Shown here in pieces: positions 17,742-32,094 of a DNA stretch of 64,000 bases. The stretch's first letter is position 1. Every line of letters begins with the position of its first letter. Made by a program: the position numbers and the translations under genes. The notes under the pieces are model-generated. The model searched no databases. It had not been told where the DNA came from and saw only the letters and a list, made by a program, of their open reading frames with translations. Source of the stretch: Puia dinghuensis (GTDB lineage: Bacteria; Bacteroidota; Bacteroidia; Chitinophagales; Chitinophagaceae). The stretch spans positions 167,335 to 231,334 of the forward strand of contig NZ_BMJC01000001.1 in NCBI RefSeq assembly GCF_014642875.1, in the 5' to 3' direction.

Positions 17742-20240
17742 ATGAAGGAGATCCTATTTGCAGCATTGCTGGGGATGACAACAATATCCTCTGCTCAAAC
17801 AGCAGGCGAACTGACCCTTTGGTACCGGCAGCCGGCAGGCGCCCGGTGGGAAAATGCCCTGCCGGTGGGCAACGGCCGGCTGGGCGCGATGGTTTACGGA
17901 AATGTCGGGCTCGAGAACATCCAGCTAAATGAAGAGTCGGTATGGAGCGGTAGCCCTAACCGAAACGATTACCCGGAGATGCTGGCGGCGTTGCCGGAGG
18001 CCAGGAAGCTCATCTTCGAGGGAAAACAGGCTGACGCGCAAAAGTATCTCGAGCAGTCCGTAAAGCTGAGTAAATCGAGCGGCCAGATGTTTGAGCCGGT
18101 AGGGAGCCTCCGGCTGGCTTTCGACGGTCATGACAATTATAGCCATTACCGGCGGGAACTGGATATCAGCCGGGGAATCGCCACGACCACGTACACAGTA
18201 GGGGACGTTCGCTACACCCGGCAAGTGCTGGCATCGCTGCCCGATCGGGTAATCGTGGTGCGGTTGACGACCAGCAAGCCGGGAAGCCTCTCCTTCAGCG
18301 CCTCTTATACCACTCCGGAAAAGAATGCGGAGCGGAAGACGAACGGCGGCGGGGAACTCGTCATCTCGGGAACCACGATGGATCACGAAGGCGTCAAAGG
18401 AATGGTCCGTTACGAAGGGATAGCTAAGATCACAACGGAAGGTGGTGCCATACAAAAGTCCGATACCTCGCTGCTCATCAGCAGCGCCGACGCCGCGACC
18501 ATCTATATCTCCATCGCTACGAACTTTGTCAACTATCACGATCTGACCGGGGATGCCCATGCCCGCGCGACGGGCTACCTCGCAAAAGCATCCGCAAAGT
18601 CGTTTGCGGAAATCGAAAAAGCGCATATAACTGCCTTCGGCCGCTATTTCGACCGGGTACAGCTCGACCTCGGCCACTCGGACAACGACAGCCTGCCCAC
18701 CGACGAACGGCTCAAAAACTTCCGCAACGCCAACGATCCGTCCTTCGTGACGCTGTACTACCAGTATGGCCGGTACCTCCTCATCTCCTCCTCCCAACCG
18801 GGCGGCCAGCCGGCCAATCTGCAAGGCATCTGGAACGACCGGTTGATGCCGCCCTGGGACAGCAAATACACCTTGAACATCAACGCGGAAATGAATTACT
18901 GGCCGGCGGAGAAGACCAATCTTCCCGAGATGCACGAGCCGTTTCTGCAAATGGTACGGGACTTGTCGGTCACGGGCCGGGAGACGGCCCGGGTGATGTA
19001 TGGGGCCCGGGGATGGATGGCCCATCACAATACAGACATCTGGCGGAGCACCGGCCCCGTGGACGGGATGTTCTGGGGCCTGTGGAGCGATGGTGGGGCA
19101 TGGACAAGCCAGCATTTATGGGAACATTACCTGTATAACGGCGACAAGACCTGGCTCGCTTCCATCTATCCGGTAATGAAGGGCGCGGCGATGTTCTATG
19201 TCGACGACCTGGTCGAAGACCCCCGAAACCACTGGCTGGTGATCAATCCCGGAACATCACCCGAGAACGCACCCAAAGCGCACGGGAATTCTTCACTGGA
19301 CGCAGGCACCACGATGGACAACCAAATGGTCTTCGATATCTTCAGCACCGTGATTCGGGCATCGGATATCCTTCACCGGCACGACGCTTTTATCGACACC
19401 CTGAAAACCCTGCGCGCCAAATTGCCTCCCATGCATATCGGCAAGTATGGCCAGTTACAGGAATGGCTGGATGATGTAGACGATCCTAATGACCATCACC
19501 GGCATATCTCCCATCTGTACGGACTCTTCCCCTCCAATCAGATCTCACCCTACCGCACTCCTGAACTGTACGCGGCAGCCAGGAATACGCTTATCCAGCG
19601 GGGTGATGTCTCGACGGGCTGGAGCATGGGCTGGAAGGTCAACTGGTGGGCGCGGATGCTGGACGGCAATCATGCCTATAAGCTCATCCAGACGCAGCTT
19701 TCACCCCTGGGCGTCAACCCGGAGGGTGGGGGTACCTACTCCAACCTTTTCGATGCACACCCGCCATTCCAGATTGACGGCAACTTTGGCTGCACCTCGG
19801 GCATTACGGAGATGCTCATGCAAAGCGCGGACGGCGCGCTGTTCGTGCTGCCGGCCTTGCCCGACGCCTGGCCCGCCGGCAGCATCCGCGGACTCCGGGC
19901 AAGGGGCGGCTTCGCGATCGAAGATATGGAATGGAAGGACGGTAAGCTGACAAAGGTGGTGATAAAGTCCAACCTTGGTGGACGCCTGCGCCTTCGCGTG
20001 CCCAATGCACTACGCTGCCTCGACGGCGCCCTTTCGGCCGCTACGGGGCCCAACGACAACCCTTTTTATCAGACGGAACAAATACCCGGGCCCGTCATCT
20101 CGCCGGAGGCGAAAGGGATCGCGACTGACCCGAAGCCGACTCTGCTATACGATATCGCCACACAACCGGGCAAGAGCTACACCTTTCTGGCAGACAACGC
20201 TCCCGGCCTTGAACCCTCCCCAAAAACTACGAATCGATGA
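17742..20240 (+). CDS. GH95 alpha-L-fucosidase (single module)
   Basis: The start at 17742 gives a signal peptide ([19 protein letters not shown]) and an 832-residue protein of normal GH95 length. Family signatures are [69 protein letters not shown] and [15 protein letters not shown]. By comparison with the Bifidobacterium AfcA structure, the general acid should be E574 (LQEW), the Asn pair lies in LNIN, and the activating Asp is D679 (IDGNFG); all are present. GH95 is an inverting family that removes alpha-1,2-fucose (some members act on L-galactose). The stop overlaps the next gene start as ATGA, so it is translationally coupled to the GH97-GH3 fusion. It probably acts in the periplasm on fucosylated galactosyl side chains. 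Confidence 0.9.
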   Translation: MKEILFAALLGMTTISSAQTAGELTLWYRQPAGARWENALPVGNGRLGAMVYGNVGLENIQLNEESVWSGSPNRNDYPEMLAALPEARKLIFEGKQADAQKYLEQSVKLSKSSGQMFEPVGSLRLAFDGHDNYSHYRRELDISRGIATTTYTVGDVRYTRQVLASLPDRVIVVRLTTSKPGSLSFSASYTTPEKNAERKTNGGGELVISGTTMDHEGVKGMVRYEGIAKITTEGGAIQKSDTSLLISSADAATIYISIATNFVNYHDLTGDAHARATGYLAKASAKSFAEIEKAHITAFGRYFDRVQLDLGHSDNDSLPTDERLKNFRNANDPSFVTLYYQYGRYLLISSSQPGGQPANLQGIWNDRLMPPWDSKYTLNINAEMNYWPAEKTNLPEMHEPFLQMVRDLSVTGRETARVMYGARGWMAHHNTDIWRSTGPVDGMFWGLWSDGGAWTSQHLWEHYLYNGDKTWLASIYPVMKGAAMFYVDDLVEDPRNHWLVINPGTSPENAPKAHGNSSLDAGTTMDNQMVFDIFSTVIRASDILHRHDAFIDTLKTLRAKLPPMHIGKYGQLQEWLDDVDDPNDHHRHISHLYGLFPSNQISPYRTPELYAAARNTLIQRGDVSTGWSMGWKVNWWARMLDGNHAYKLIQTQLSPLGVNPEGGGTYSNLFDAHPPFQIDGNFGCTSGITEMLMQSADGALFVLPALPDAWPAGSIRGLRARGGFAIEDMEWKDGKLTKVVIKSNLGGRLRLRVPNALRCLDGALSAATGPNDNPFYQTEQIPGPVISPEAKGIATDPKPTLLYDIATQPGKSYTFLADNAPGLEPSPKTTNR

Positions 20241-23200
20241 GAACTCCGATAGCACTACTCCTTCTCCTAATAACCGCCTATCCAGCCGCCGCACAACGTC
20301 TGCGCCTCGAATCGCCCAACCACCGCATCGTCGCCAATCTGTATTGCACGCAGGGCGGCGACAAAGGGGACTGGTACCTGGACCTATCCGGCATGATCCC
20401 AAAGATCCCGTTAGGACTGGTACGCAGCGACCAGGCTTTCTGGGACGATCTTCACTTCATAAAAGCCGGTAAGCCGCTGGCCATTGACGAGCAGTATACG
20501 GCCATCCACGGCAAGCGGTCTCTTTGCCGGAACAGGGCCAATGAGATCACTGTTTCGTTCGAGAATGGAAAGCACTCGAAGCTCGAGTTGATCATCCGCG
20601 CTTATGACGACGGTCTGGCCTTCCGCTACCGATTCCCCGATGCAGGAAATTCGGTCGTCGTGAAAGAAGAGATCACGGCCTATACGGTTGCCCCGGGCAC
20701 GGCCCGCTGGCTGGAAAAATGGAACCCGGCCAACGAAGGCCTCTATAAGGCCATGAAGGACGACAGCGTTCGACAGGATTGGTGTTACCCCGCCCTGTTC
20801 AACGTCCCCGGCTCCGAGAAATGGTTCCTCGTCCATGAAGCGGACCTGGACCGCACGTATTGTGGTTCCAAACTGAGCAATATCGCCGCCGGCGACTCCT
20901 ATAAGGTCACCTTCCCCGACCAGAAGGACGGCCGGGGCCTCGGCGCCTCGACGCCATCCATCCGCTTGCCCTGGCAGTCGCCCTGGCGGGTGATCATTGC
21001 CGGAAACCTCGGCGACATCGTCGCATCCACCCTGGTAGAGGACCTGTCACCCCCCTCCGTCCTTCAAAGAACGGATTGGATCAGACCGGGCCTTGTCTCC
21101 TGGAACTACTGGTCGCATAATCATGGCACGAAAGATTATAAGGTGATCTGCGCCTTCACCGATCTGGCGGCAAAAATGAACTGGCCCTATACGCTGTTTG
21201 ACTGGGAGTGGGACGCCATGGGAAATGGCGGCACGCTGGAGGACGCGGCGAAATACGCACTCTCTAAAGGCATACGGCCACTTATCTGGTACAATTCCGG
21301 TGGACCGCATACATTCGTGACGGCCACTCCGCGGGACAGGATGTTGACACACGAAAACCGGATGGAGGAGTTCCGGAAATTGAAACAGTTGGGATTTGCA
21401 GGAGTAAAGGTCGACTTCTTCGAAAGCGAGAAACAGGAGATGATCCGGTACTATCTCGATATCCTCGACGATGCCGCAAAGGCGGAACTGATGGTTTATT
21501 TCCACGGCTGCATCGTGCCCAGGGGATGGTCGCGCACCTGGCCGAACCTGATGACCTGCGAAGCGGTGCGCGGCGCGGAATGGTACAACAACGGACCGGA
21601 TTTTACCATGACGGCTCCCGAACACAACTGTACACTCCCTTTCACCCGGAACGTGGTCGGCCCCATGGACTATACACCCACGACCTTTACCAACTCACAG
21701 TTCCCCCATGTCACCTCCTATGGTCATGAGCTGGCGCTGAGTGTAGTGTTCGAATCCGGCTTACAGCACCTGGCCGATCGGCCGGAAGGCTATGACGGGT
21801 TACCCGACGCGGCAAAGCACTTCCTCATGGAAGTTCCCAATGCCTGGGATGATATCCGGCTGCTGGATGGCTACCCGGGACAGGACGTCGTTCTGGCGCG
21901 GCGCAAAAGCGAGGCTTGGTGGCTGGGTGGCCTCAATGCCGCACTGCGGGAGAAGACAAAAAAGCTGCGCTTCGGATTTTTACCTGCGGGCGTGAAATAT
22001 AAGCTGACGCTCATCGCCGATGGAGAACATGACAAAGCGCTTGCAACAACCTACCAGGTGGTGGACAGTTCGAGCGAGGTGGAGGTGAAGATGCTGCGCC
22101 GGGGCGGCTTCGCCGCGACGTTGACGCCCGCACAACGGCTGCCTTACCAGGATCCGGCGTTGAGCGCCGAAGAGAGGGCAAGGGACCTGATCTCCAGGCT
22201 GACTCTCAAAGAAAAGGCACTGTTGATGCAAGACCAGTCTCCCGCCATCCCGCGTCTTGGAATAAAGAAATTCAACTGGTGGAGCGAGGCGTTGCATGGA
22301 CTGGCCAATAACGACAGTGTCACCGTATTCCCCGAGCCGATAGGCATGGCCGCGTCGTTCGACGACACACTGGTCTACAGGATATTCGACGCCGTTTCGG
22401 ACGAGACGCGTGCCAAATACAATGAAGCAATGAAAAGGGGCCAGGAGAACCGGCGTTTTTTAAGCCTTTCCGTCTGGACACCCAATATCAATATCTTCAG
22501 GGATCCCCGCTGGGGTCGTGGTCAGGAGACGTATGGCGAAGACCCATATCTTACGTCGCGGATGGGCGTGTCCGTGGTAAAAGGATTGCAGGGCCCTGCG
22601 GATGCGAAGTACCGGAAGCTTCTGGCCTGCGCCAAGCATTTTGCCGTGCATTCGGGCCCCGAGTGGAGCCGGCATGTTCTGAATGTGAACAATGTGGACC
22701 CACGGGACTTGTGGGAAACGTATCTGCCCGCCTTCAAATCTCTCGTCAGGGACGCAGACGTCCGCGAAGTGATGTGCGCGTATCAACGCATAGACGACGA
22801 ACCCTGTTGTGGGAACAACCGGCTGTTGCAGACCATCCTCCGGGAGGATTGGGGCTTTAAATACCTTGTCGTGTCGGATTGCGGCGCCGTCACGGATTTT
22901 TATTCCAGTCACAAGGTCTCTTCCGATGCGGTGCATGCTTCGGCAAAAGCCGTTTCGGCAGGCACGGACGTGGAATGTGTATGGGCCGGATATGCCTTCG
23001 CGCATCTCCCGGATGCCGTTGCGAAGGGACTGATCACTGAAAAGGAGGTCGACCAGCATTTGTTGCGTGTATTGACGGGCCGTATGGACCTGGGCGATTT
23101 CGACGAGGATGCCCTGGTGCCCTGGACGAAAATACCCTCCTCGGTGATCAATAGTCCGCAGCACCGGGAGCTGGCTCTAAACATGGCCCGCGAGTCGATG

Positions 23201-24670
23201 ACGCTCCTTCGGAACAAGGATAATATCCTTCCTTTGAACCGGGCGGTGCGCCCGGTGGCCGTTATCGGTCCCAATGCGGACAATGAGACGATGCTATGGG
23301 GAAATTACAACGGCAAACCCCTGCGGACGATTACCATCCTCAACGGCATCCGGGGGAAGGTCAACGCACAGTCCGTGGTTTATGACAAGGCCTGCGATCT
23401 CGTGGAGAATAAAGTGACGCTAAGCTATTTCTCAAAGACATCGATCAATGGAGGGACCGGGTTTAAAGCGAGGTATTGGAACAACCGGGAGATGACAGGC
23501 GATGCTGCCGCTACCGACAGGATCACCCATCCCCTGAAGATGACGACCGCAGGGGACCATGAATTTGCGCCGGCCGTCAAACTCGTGGGCTTCTCCGCCA
23601 GCTATGAAACGGAATTCGAGGCGCCCGAGACGGAAGAGATCGTATTCAAATGCGGCGCCACCGGTCATTTTGAACTGCTTGTCGACGGCGTCTCGCTGGC
23701 GAGACACAACAACTGGCGAACCCTGCCATCGAGGGTCCCTTTTAAAGTCGAAAAAGGGAAAAAGTATACAATCGAGATCCGGTATGCCCAGCTGAATAAT
23801 TGGCAGGCTAACCTGGAATTCGACTTTGGGAAAGAAGTGGACATCGATTTCTCGTCGCTGATAAACAAGCTGAAAGGAGTGGATGTCGTGATATTTGCGG
23901 GTGGCCTTTCCACCTTGCTGGAAGGGGAGGAGATGCCCGTGAATTATCCCGGCTTCAAAGGCGGCGACAGGACGGATATCGAGCTGCCCGAGGTGCAGCG
24001 TAATTGTCTGAAGGCATTGAAGGCTGCCGGCAAAAAGGTGATATTCGTCAATTGTTCCGGGTCAGCCATTGCATTGACCCCTGTGATGGAGAGCTGCGAT
24101 GCGATCATCCAGGCCTGGTACGGAGGTGAGTCGGGCGGGCAGGCCGTGGCCGATGTCTTGTTCGGCGATTACGATCCGTCGGGCAAGTTGCCGGTGACCT
24201 TTTATAATAGCTCCGACCAATTGAAGGATTTTGAAAGCTATTCGATGAAAGGCCGGACCTACCGGTACATGTCCGATCCGCTTTTCCCGTTTGGATTTGG
24301 ATTGAGCTATACCAATTTTTCCATCGGGAATGCCGATGCCGGCAATAAGGTCGTAACGAAGGAGAACGGCTTATCGCTGGCCATACCCGTGTCGAATACC
24401 GGCAAGCGCACAGGGACGGAGATAGTGCAGGTCTATATCCGAAGGGCTGACGACAGCAGCGGGCTGTTGAAGACCCTGCGCGGGTTCAGGCGGGTGACCG
24501 TGCCGGCAGGGAAGACTGTCGTGGCGACCGTCGGGCTTCCGTACAGCGCCTTTGAATTCTACAATGACGAAAAAGGACAGATGACGGTTACCCCCGGAGA
24601 CTATGATGTATGGTATGGGAATAGTTCTGCGGACAGAGACCTGAAGAAGATCAGCGTTACGGTGAGATAA
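20237..24670 (+). CDS. GH97-GH3 bifunctional fusion glycosidase
   Basis: This is one uninterrupted 1477-codon frame with a single signal peptide ([19 protein letters not shown]). Residues about 20-630 are a complete GH97: N-terminal sandwich, barrel with GVKVDFF (D393, nucleophile position of retaining alpha-galactosidase-type GH97) and [11 protein letters not shown] (E442, acid/base region), and a C-terminal sandwich. From about 635 ([18 protein letters not shown]) a GH3 enzyme follows. It includes [15 protein letters not shown], nucleophile D881 in VVSDCG, a PA14-like insert (about 1075-1190), the EGEE segment at 1229-1232 where GH3 acid/base residues occur, and a fibronectin-III-like end. 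The two enzymes probably remove an alpha-linked galactose or glucose and then a beta-linked glucose or xylose from the same side chain. Both halves look intact; the GH3 half has lost its own leader. The gene is coupled to GH95 by a 4-bp overlap. Confidence 0.88.
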   Translation: MRTPIALLLLLITAYPAAAQRLRLESPNHRIVANLYCTQGGDKGDWYLDLSGMIPKIPLGLVRSDQAFWDDLHFIKAGKPLAIDEQYTAIHGKRSLCRNRANEITVSFENGKHSKLELIIRAYDDGLAFRYRFPDAGNSVVVKEEITAYTVAPGTARWLEKWNPANEGLYKAMKDDSVRQDWCYPALFNVPGSEKWFLVHEADLDRTYCGSKLSNIAAGDSYKVTFPDQKDGRGLGASTPSIRLPWQSPWRVIIAGNLGDIVASTLVEDLSPPSVLQRTDWIRPGLVSWNYWSHNHGTKDYKVICAFTDLAAKMNWPYTLFDWEWDAMGNGGTLEDAAKYALSKGIRPLIWYNSGGPHTFVTATPRDRMLTHENRMEEFRKLKQLGFAGVKVDFFESEKQEMIRYYLDILDDAAKAELMVYFHGCIVPRGWSRTWPNLMTCEAVRGAEWYNNGPDFTMTAPEHNCTLPFTRNVVGPMDYTPTTFTNSQFPHVTSYGHELALSVVFESGLQHLADRPEGYDGLPDAAKHFLMEVPNAWDDIRLLDGYPGQDVVLARRKSEAWWLGGLNAALREKTKKLRFGFLPAGVKYKLTLIADGEHDKALATTYQVVDSSSEVEVKMLRRGGFAATLTPAQRLPYQDPALSAEERARDLISRLTLKEKALLMQDQSPAIPRLGIKKFNWWSEALHGLANNDSVTVFPEPIGMAASFDDTLVYRIFDAVSDETRAKYNEAMKRGQENRRFLSLSVWTPNINIFRDPRWGRGQETYGEDPYLTSRMGVSVVKGLQGPADAKYRKLLACAKHFAVHSGPEWSRHVLNVNNVDPRDLWETYLPAFKSLVRDADVREVMCAYQRIDDEPCCGNNRLLQTILREDWGFKYLVVSDCGAVTDFYSSHKVSSDAVHASAKAVSAGTDVECVWAGYAFAHLPDAVAKGLITEKEVDQHLLRVLTGRMDLGDFDEDALVPWTKIPSSVINSPQHRELALNMARESMTLLRNKDNILPLNRAVRPVAVIGPNADNETMLWGNYNGKPLRTITILNGIRGKVNAQSVVYDKACDLVENKVTLSYFSKTSINGGTGFKARYWNNREMTGDAAATDRITHPLKMTTAGDHEFAPAVKLVGFSASYETEFEAPETEEIVFKCGATGHFELLVDGVSLARHNNWRTLPSRVPFKVEKGKKYTIEIRYAQLNNWQANLEFDFGKEVDIDFSSLINKLKGVDVVIFAGGLSTLLEGEEMPVNYPGFKGGDRTDIELPEVQRNCLKALKAAGKKVIFVNCSGSAIALTPVMESCDAIIQAWYGGESGGQAVADVLFGDYDPSGKLPVTFYNSSDQLKDFESYSMKGRTYRYMSDPLFPFGFGLSYTNFSIGNADAGNKVVTKENGLSLAIPVSNTGKRTGTEIVQVYIRRADDSSGLLKTLRGFRRVTVPAGKTVVATVGLPYSAFEFYNDEKGQMTVTPGDYDVWYGNSSADRDLKKISVTVR

Positions 24671-24682
24671 ACGTCCATCACC

Positions 24683-24799
24683 ATGGCAAAATTGAAGGAC
24701 CTGACGATCTATGACCTCGCGCGGGAGCTGAAATCGCAGGAGGCCAGAAGCTCAGCCAAAATGAATTTAAAATTAACAGGCATGGCCTTTCGCTTATGA
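24683..24799 (+). pseudogene. Relic of a LacI-family regulator gene (N-terminal HTH only)
   Basis: This 38-codon frame starts MAKLKDLTIYDLARELK, which matches the beginning of Bacteroidota LacI regulators (compare ATIYDIAKELN in the intact gene at 15603-16628). It then changes to unrelated sequence after about codon 17 and ends at a TGA that overlaps the next ATG. Only the first recognition segment remains. Base composition also changes here, from GC-rich upstream to AT-rich downstream. I read it as the stump of a regulator destroyed when the downstream DNA was joined on. Confidence 0.6.
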
Positions 24800-27700
24800 A
24801 CAAACTACAGGCAATCTTGCGATCAAGGCTCATTACAACAGCATTTCTCAGCTTTTCCATATCCGGCATGTGCTGGTCGCAATCATTGTTAAACAAGCCG
24901 GAAGATAGCATGGTGATCTGGTACCGTAAGCCTGCTGAAAAGTGGCTGGAGGCCTTGCCTATTGGTAACGGCTATATGGGTGCAATGGTGTTTGGCGGTG
25001 CCGCACAGGAGCGTATTGCATTAAACGAATCCACTTTTTGGTCGGGCCGCCCGCATGATTATAATGACTCGAAAGCGATCAATTATTTCGCTCAAATCCG
25101 CCGACTCATTGTTGACGAAAAATTTCAGGATGCCGAAAAATTGGTTGATGCGCATTTCCTTGGCATCCCCGCGGCGCAGCAAGCTTATCAGCCTATAGGT
25201 GATCTGTCTTTATTGTTCGATGGGATGGACAAGGTGGAAGATTATCGCCGTGAGCTTGATATGGAAACCGGCATCGTCAAAATAAATTACCGTGTTGGCA
25301 AGGTAACCTTTTCACGTGAAGTCTTTATGTCATATCCTGACCACGTGATGGTAGTACATATAACGGCAAATAAGCCAGGCAGTGTTTCAGTTGGAGCAAA
25401 ATTTACCGGCCCTTATGTCGATAAAATAACTACAACCCCTGTCTCATTGATAATGGATGGAACATGGAAACCCGGAAATAAAAAAAATTGGCTTATTGCT
25501 TCGGTTGAAGGTCCCGGTATGCATTTTCAGTCGGCATTGCAACCACGAGCAGACGGTGGAAAAGCTACCGTTACTGATTCAACCCTTAACATTAACGGAG
25601 CAAACGAAGTCACATTTATAGTTACGATAGCGACCAGTTATGTAAATTATAAAAACATCGATGGCGATGCTGCCGCCAAATGCGCCAAAATATTAAATGC
25701 CGTATCCGGCAAAAGCTACGCGTCATTACGCCAAAGACATATAACAGACTTTAGTAGTTTAATGGGCAGAGTGCATTTGAATGTCGGTGACAATTCCTTA
25801 AACAGAAGGCCGACAGACGAACGCCTTGCTGCGATGAGAAGGTCGCCCGACAAGGACTATGCGGCGTTGGCAAATGTGGATACTTCACGTTCCCCCGTTG
25901 CAGATGCGAATTTAGAGGCTTTAGCGTTTCAATTTGGCCGTTATTTATTGGCATCAAGCAGTCGGGCAGGCGGGCAGCCTGCGAATCTTCAGGGAATATG
26001 GGATGAGGAAATTTACCCGAACTGGGGCAGCAAATACACCATCAACATTAATTTAGAAATGAATTACTGGCCCACCGAAGTTTGTAATCTGCCGGAATGC
26101 CATCAACCACTATTTGACCTGTTAACGGACCTTTCCATCAATGGCGCCGAAACGGCCAAAAAATACTACAACCATGGTGGTTGGGTAGCACATCATAATA
26201 CCGATCTGTGGCTCGGTACAGCACCTGTGGATGCAGCCCGGTTCGGTATGTGGCCGATGGGCGGCGCATGGCTTTGCCAGGACCTGTGGGAACATTATGC
26301 ATTTACGGGCGACAAGCCTTTTTTAAGGAAATATTACCCAATTATCCGCGGCGCGGCGCAATTCCTGCTGGAATTAATGGTTGTTGATCCTGAACATGGC
26401 TGGCTGGTTACCCCCTTTTCTATGTCGCCAGAGCATGGTTATTATGATAGCAGCGGAAAATTGTCTTTCTTATCCCCCTCGCCAACGATGGATATTGCTA
26501 TTATCCGGGAGTTGTTTCCGCATTGTATAGCAGCCAGTAAAGAATTGGGCATCGATGAAGATTTTCGGAAAAAACTGGAGACGGCCTTGACAAAATTACC
26601 GCCCTACCAAATAGGAAGTTCGGGTTTTTTACAGGAATGGATAAAGGACTGGAAACAAGCTCCGGCCGGGCATAATGTATCGCCGCTGTTTACATTTTAT
26701 CCGGGCCGTTCCATCAGGCTGCGCCGTGACCCTCAGTTGGCAGAGGCTATTCACAAATGGATGGATGAACATCCGGCCCCTGGCGGCTTTCCCATGTCAT
26801 GGGATATAGCGGTTTGGGCACGTTTGGAACAGGGCGATAAAGTTGCGGAAGTAACAAATAAATTTTTGAGCAACAACTATGTAGGCCCGAATCTGCACAA
26901 TAAAAGGTCAAATCAGTCTGACGCAAATTTTGGTTTTACTGCCGCTATTGCTGAATCTTTACTACAGAGCCACGATGATGAGATAAGCTTATTGCCCGCC
27001 TTATCTACCGATTGGAAGGACGGGTCTGTCTCGGGTTTGCGTGCGCGTGGCGGATATGAAGTAAGCATGCAATGGAAAAATGGCAAGCTGGTATCCGCAC
27101 ATATCCATAGCATCAAGGGAAAAACTCTTAAGGTGCGTTATGCCGACAAAACAGCAACGTTTTCCATTAAACCCGGTAGTACCATTAACCTGGACCGTAA
27201 CCTGGTGGCAATGGACACGGCATTTTCTTATGCCCAGCATAAAAAGTCAGCCGCCAATGAAATGTGTTGGTGGTATGATAAACCTGCTACCAAATATTGG
27301 GAGGGTTTACCTATCGCAACCGGTCGGTTCGCTGCTATGATCGGCGGGAAAACAGCAGAAGAGGATATTGTTTTTAATGATGAAACTTTATGGTCTGGAG
27401 GTCCCTACGATCCTAATAATTTAAACGGTCCTCAAATTTTGGCAAACGTAAGGAAACTGATCCTTGAAAGAAATTACGTTAAGGCCAACGAGGAAGCCAT
27501 GCAATTGAATAGTATGCCCCCCAATGTGCAGCACTATCAACCCATGGGCATACTAAATATTTCTTTTAACGATGATCAACCCAATGCGGTTGACCATTAC
27601 AAAAGAAAACTGAGTATGGATAGCGCCGTGGTAACGATTACTTATAGGGAAAACGGCGTTAACTTTAAGCGCGAGATCTTTGCCAGCTTTCCTGATCAGG

Positions 27701-29595
27701 TTATAGTTATACATGTTACAGCCGATAAGCCCGGCAGTATTAGCTTAAAAACAGGCTTGAGCAGTTTGCAACCTTCAGCTCAAACGAAAATAATAAATGG
27801 CAACCTGGTTATGAATGGCATAAACACAGAACTGACAGGTGATGGGTATACGGCTACTCCGGTTCCGGCGGCGTTAAAATGGTCGGCCCGCTTAAAGTCA
27901 ATAGTTGATGGCGGTAATGTGACTTACGGAAAGGAAGAAGGAAGAACAGGCAATATTATAAAAATTGATAAAGCTAACTCGGTAACGTTGCTATTGGCAG
28001 GCGCTACCAGCTGGAAAAGCTGGAATGATGTTTCGGCAGATGAAAAAGCACGTTGTGATGAATACATTACGAAAGCTGCGACCTATCAATACAATGAGTT
28101 AAAACAACGACATTTGAATGATTACATGCCGCTGTTTGCCAGTTGCCAACTGGATCTCGGAGGTGGTGCTGCCGGAATGCTTACTACTACCGAGCGTATG
28201 GAAAAGATCAAAGCCGGCGAAGCAGATCCACTCTACATTGCTCAATATTTTCAATACGGCAGGTATTTACTATTGGCCGGCGCCCGTGAGGGGACATTGG
28301 CTTTTAATAACCACAATATGTGGCTGAATAATATGGAAGGACGATGGCAGGGCAGATGGACGCTGAATATTAATATACAAGAGTGTTACTGGCCAGTTGA
28401 AAGCACAAACCTTGCACGACTCAACCAATCGCTATTGTTGTTTACCGAGCAGTTGGCGCAAGCGGGAAGGCGCACCGCTAAGGAACTGTATAATTGCCGT
28501 GGTTGGGTGGCGCATCACGGTACGGATATATGGTTTAACACTGCACCGACCGACCGTAACCGCGAGGCTTCCATATGGCCAATGGGAGGCGCCTGGTTAA
28601 TGCAGCAGCTTTATGACCATTATCAATATGGTCTTGATAAAAAATATCTGGAAAGTATTTATCCTTTATTAAAAGGCTCGGCTGAATTTTTTTTAGATTA
28701 TTTGATGACCGACTCTGCCACCGGTTACCTGGTAACCTGTCCATCTACAAGTCCGGAAAACAATTTTTTGACGGATGATGGAAAAATAGGCGCGGTTACC
28801 ATGGGATCAACAATGGACAATGAATTGTTAAGAAATCTGTTTGGCCACACTATTGCAGCTGCAACAATATTGGGTAAAGATCATGATCTATGTAGTGAAC
28901 TGGAGAGCGCATATAAAAAATTACCGCCGCTGAAAATTGGAAAATTTGGGCAGTTGCAGGAATGGATGGAAGATGTTAAAGAATATGATACAAGTCATCG
29001 CCATATATCCCATTTGTTTGCCTCGTATCCTGATGATGCTATTACTTTACGTAAAACTCCCGAATTAGCACAGGCAGTAAAGGTTGTATTACAACGCAGG
29101 GGAGACATCAATATGGGTTGGTCGGGAGCCTGGAAGATCAATCAGCACGCGCGGTTGGAAGAACCGGAAGCAGCCTATAAAATACTAATTCTTATGCTTA
29201 CCGATGTGAGCATACATCCTCGTGCCGAAGATAGCAGGATCACTCCATCCTTTGAGGGCAACCAGGGCATACAAGGCATTACCGCCGGTATTGCCGAAAT
29301 GTTGATGCAAAGCCACTCGGGAGAAATTTCGTTGCTACCTGCCCTCCCGGCTGAATGGCCAAAAGGCAGGGTCACAGGATTAAGGGGACGTGGTAATTAT
29401 ACTGTTGATATACAATGGGACAAGCAACAACTAAGTAATGCAACGCTTATTTCCGGAATAACGCAAACTTGCCGTTTAAGAACTAAAAAAACGGTGGGAA
29501 TATTATTAAATGGGGAAAATATACCTGCCAAACAGGTTGAAAAAAATGTTTATGTTTTTAAAGTAATCGCAGGTAAAAAGTATAAAATAATCTAA
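24796..29595 (+). CDS. Tandem GH95-GH95 protein (two fucosidase-like modules)
   Basis: This 1599-residue protein contains two full-length GH95 modules in series behind one signal peptide (cleavage near SGMCWSQS). Module 1 (about 30-800) keeps [44 protein letters not shown]614 in LQEW and D709 in SDANFG, but the HHRHISHLY region is altered to AGHNVSPLF. Module 2 (about 815-1599) keeps LPIATGRFAAMIGG, LNIN, HHGTDIW, E1389 in LQEW and SHRHISHLF. It lacks the PANLQG loop (NNHNMWLNN instead) and has Glu (E1487, FEGNQG) where the activating Asp is expected. The two modules therefore differ in complementary places. Codon use is AT-richer than the upstream genes, which suggests separate acquisition. 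Module 1 is probably an alpha-fucosidase; module 2 may have a changed substrate such as L-galactose, or be impaired. Confidence 0.85.
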   Translation: MNKLQAILRSRLITTAFLSFSISGMCWSQSLLNKPEDSMVIWYRKPAEKWLEALPIGNGYMGAMVFGGAAQERIALNESTFWSGRPHDYNDSKAINYFAQIRRLIVDEKFQDAEKLVDAHFLGIPAAQQAYQPIGDLSLLFDGMDKVEDYRRELDMETGIVKINYRVGKVTFSREVFMSYPDHVMVVHITANKPGSVSVGAKFTGPYVDKITTTPVSLIMDGTWKPGNKKNWLIASVEGPGMHFQSALQPRADGGKATVTDSTLNINGANEVTFIVTIATSYVNYKNIDGDAAAKCAKILNAVSGKSYASLRQRHITDFSSLMGRVHLNVGDNSLNRRPTDERLAAMRRSPDKDYAALANVDTSRSPVADANLEALAFQFGRYLLASSSRAGGQPANLQGIWDEEIYPNWGSKYTININLEMNYWPTEVCNLPECHQPLFDLLTDLSINGAETAKKYYNHGGWVAHHNTDLWLGTAPVDAARFGMWPMGGAWLCQDLWEHYAFTGDKPFLRKYYPIIRGAAQFLLELMVVDPEHGWLVTPFSMSPEHGYYDSSGKLSFLSPSPTMDIAIIRELFPHCIAASKELGIDEDFRKKLETALTKLPPYQIGSSGFLQEWIKDWKQAPAGHNVSPLFTFYPGRSIRLRRDPQLAEAIHKWMDEHPAPGGFPMSWDIAVWARLEQGDKVAEVTNKFLSNNYVGPNLHNKRSNQSDANFGFTAAIAESLLQSHDDEISLLPALSTDWKDGSVSGLRARGGYEVSMQWKNGKLVSAHIHSIKGKTLKVRYADKTATFSIKPGSTINLDRNLVAMDTAFSYAQHKKSAANEMCWWYDKPATKYWEGLPIATGRFAAMIGGKTAEEDIVFNDETLWSGGPYDPNNLNGPQILANVRKLILERNYVKANEEAMQLNSMPPNVQHYQPMGILNISFNDDQPNAVDHYKRKLSMDSAVVTITYRENGVNFKREIFASFPDQVIVIHVTADKPGSISLKTGLSSLQPSAQTKIINGNLVMNGINTELTGDGYTATPVPAALKWSARLKSIVDGGNVTYGKEEGRTGNIIKIDKANSVTLLLAGATSWKSWNDVSADEKARCDEYITKAATYQYNELKQRHLNDYMPLFASCQLDLGGGAAGMLTTTERMEKIKAGEADPLYIAQYFQYGRYLLLAGAREGTLAFNNHNMWLNNMEGRWQGRWTLNINIQECYWPVESTNLARLNQSLLLFTEQLAQAGRRTAKELYNCRGWVAHHGTDIWFNTAPTDRNREASIWPMGGAWLMQQLYDHYQYGLDKKYLESIYPLLKGSAEFFLDYLMTDSATGYLVTCPSTSPENNFLTDDGKIGAVTMGSTMDNELLRNLFGHTIAAATILGKDHDLCSELESAYKKLPPLKIGKFGQLQEWMEDVKEYDTSHRHISHLFASYPDDAITLRKTPELAQAVKVVLQRRGDINMGWSGAWKINQHARLEEPEAAYKILILMLTDVSIHPRAEDSRITPSFEGNQGIQGITAGIAEMLMQSHSGEISLLPALPAEWPKGRVTGLRGRGNYTVDIQWDKQQLSNATLISGITQTCRLRTKKTVGILLNGENIPAKQVEKNVYVFKVIAGKKYKII

Positions 29596-29597
29596 GG

Positions 29598-30774
<1,177 letters not shown>

Positions 30775-30807
30775 TTATACCCCTCTCCGGGCTGACGAAT
30801 AGTTAAA

Positions 30808-32060
<1,253 letters not shown>

Positions 32061-32094
32061 ATTAAAGGAATTTTATACTTCCCATAGGTATGGA

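Noticed and set aside
17925-19115. 396-codon minus-strand frame opposite GH95
   Set aside because: All GH95 motifs are on the + strand; this frame has none and is a GC shadow.
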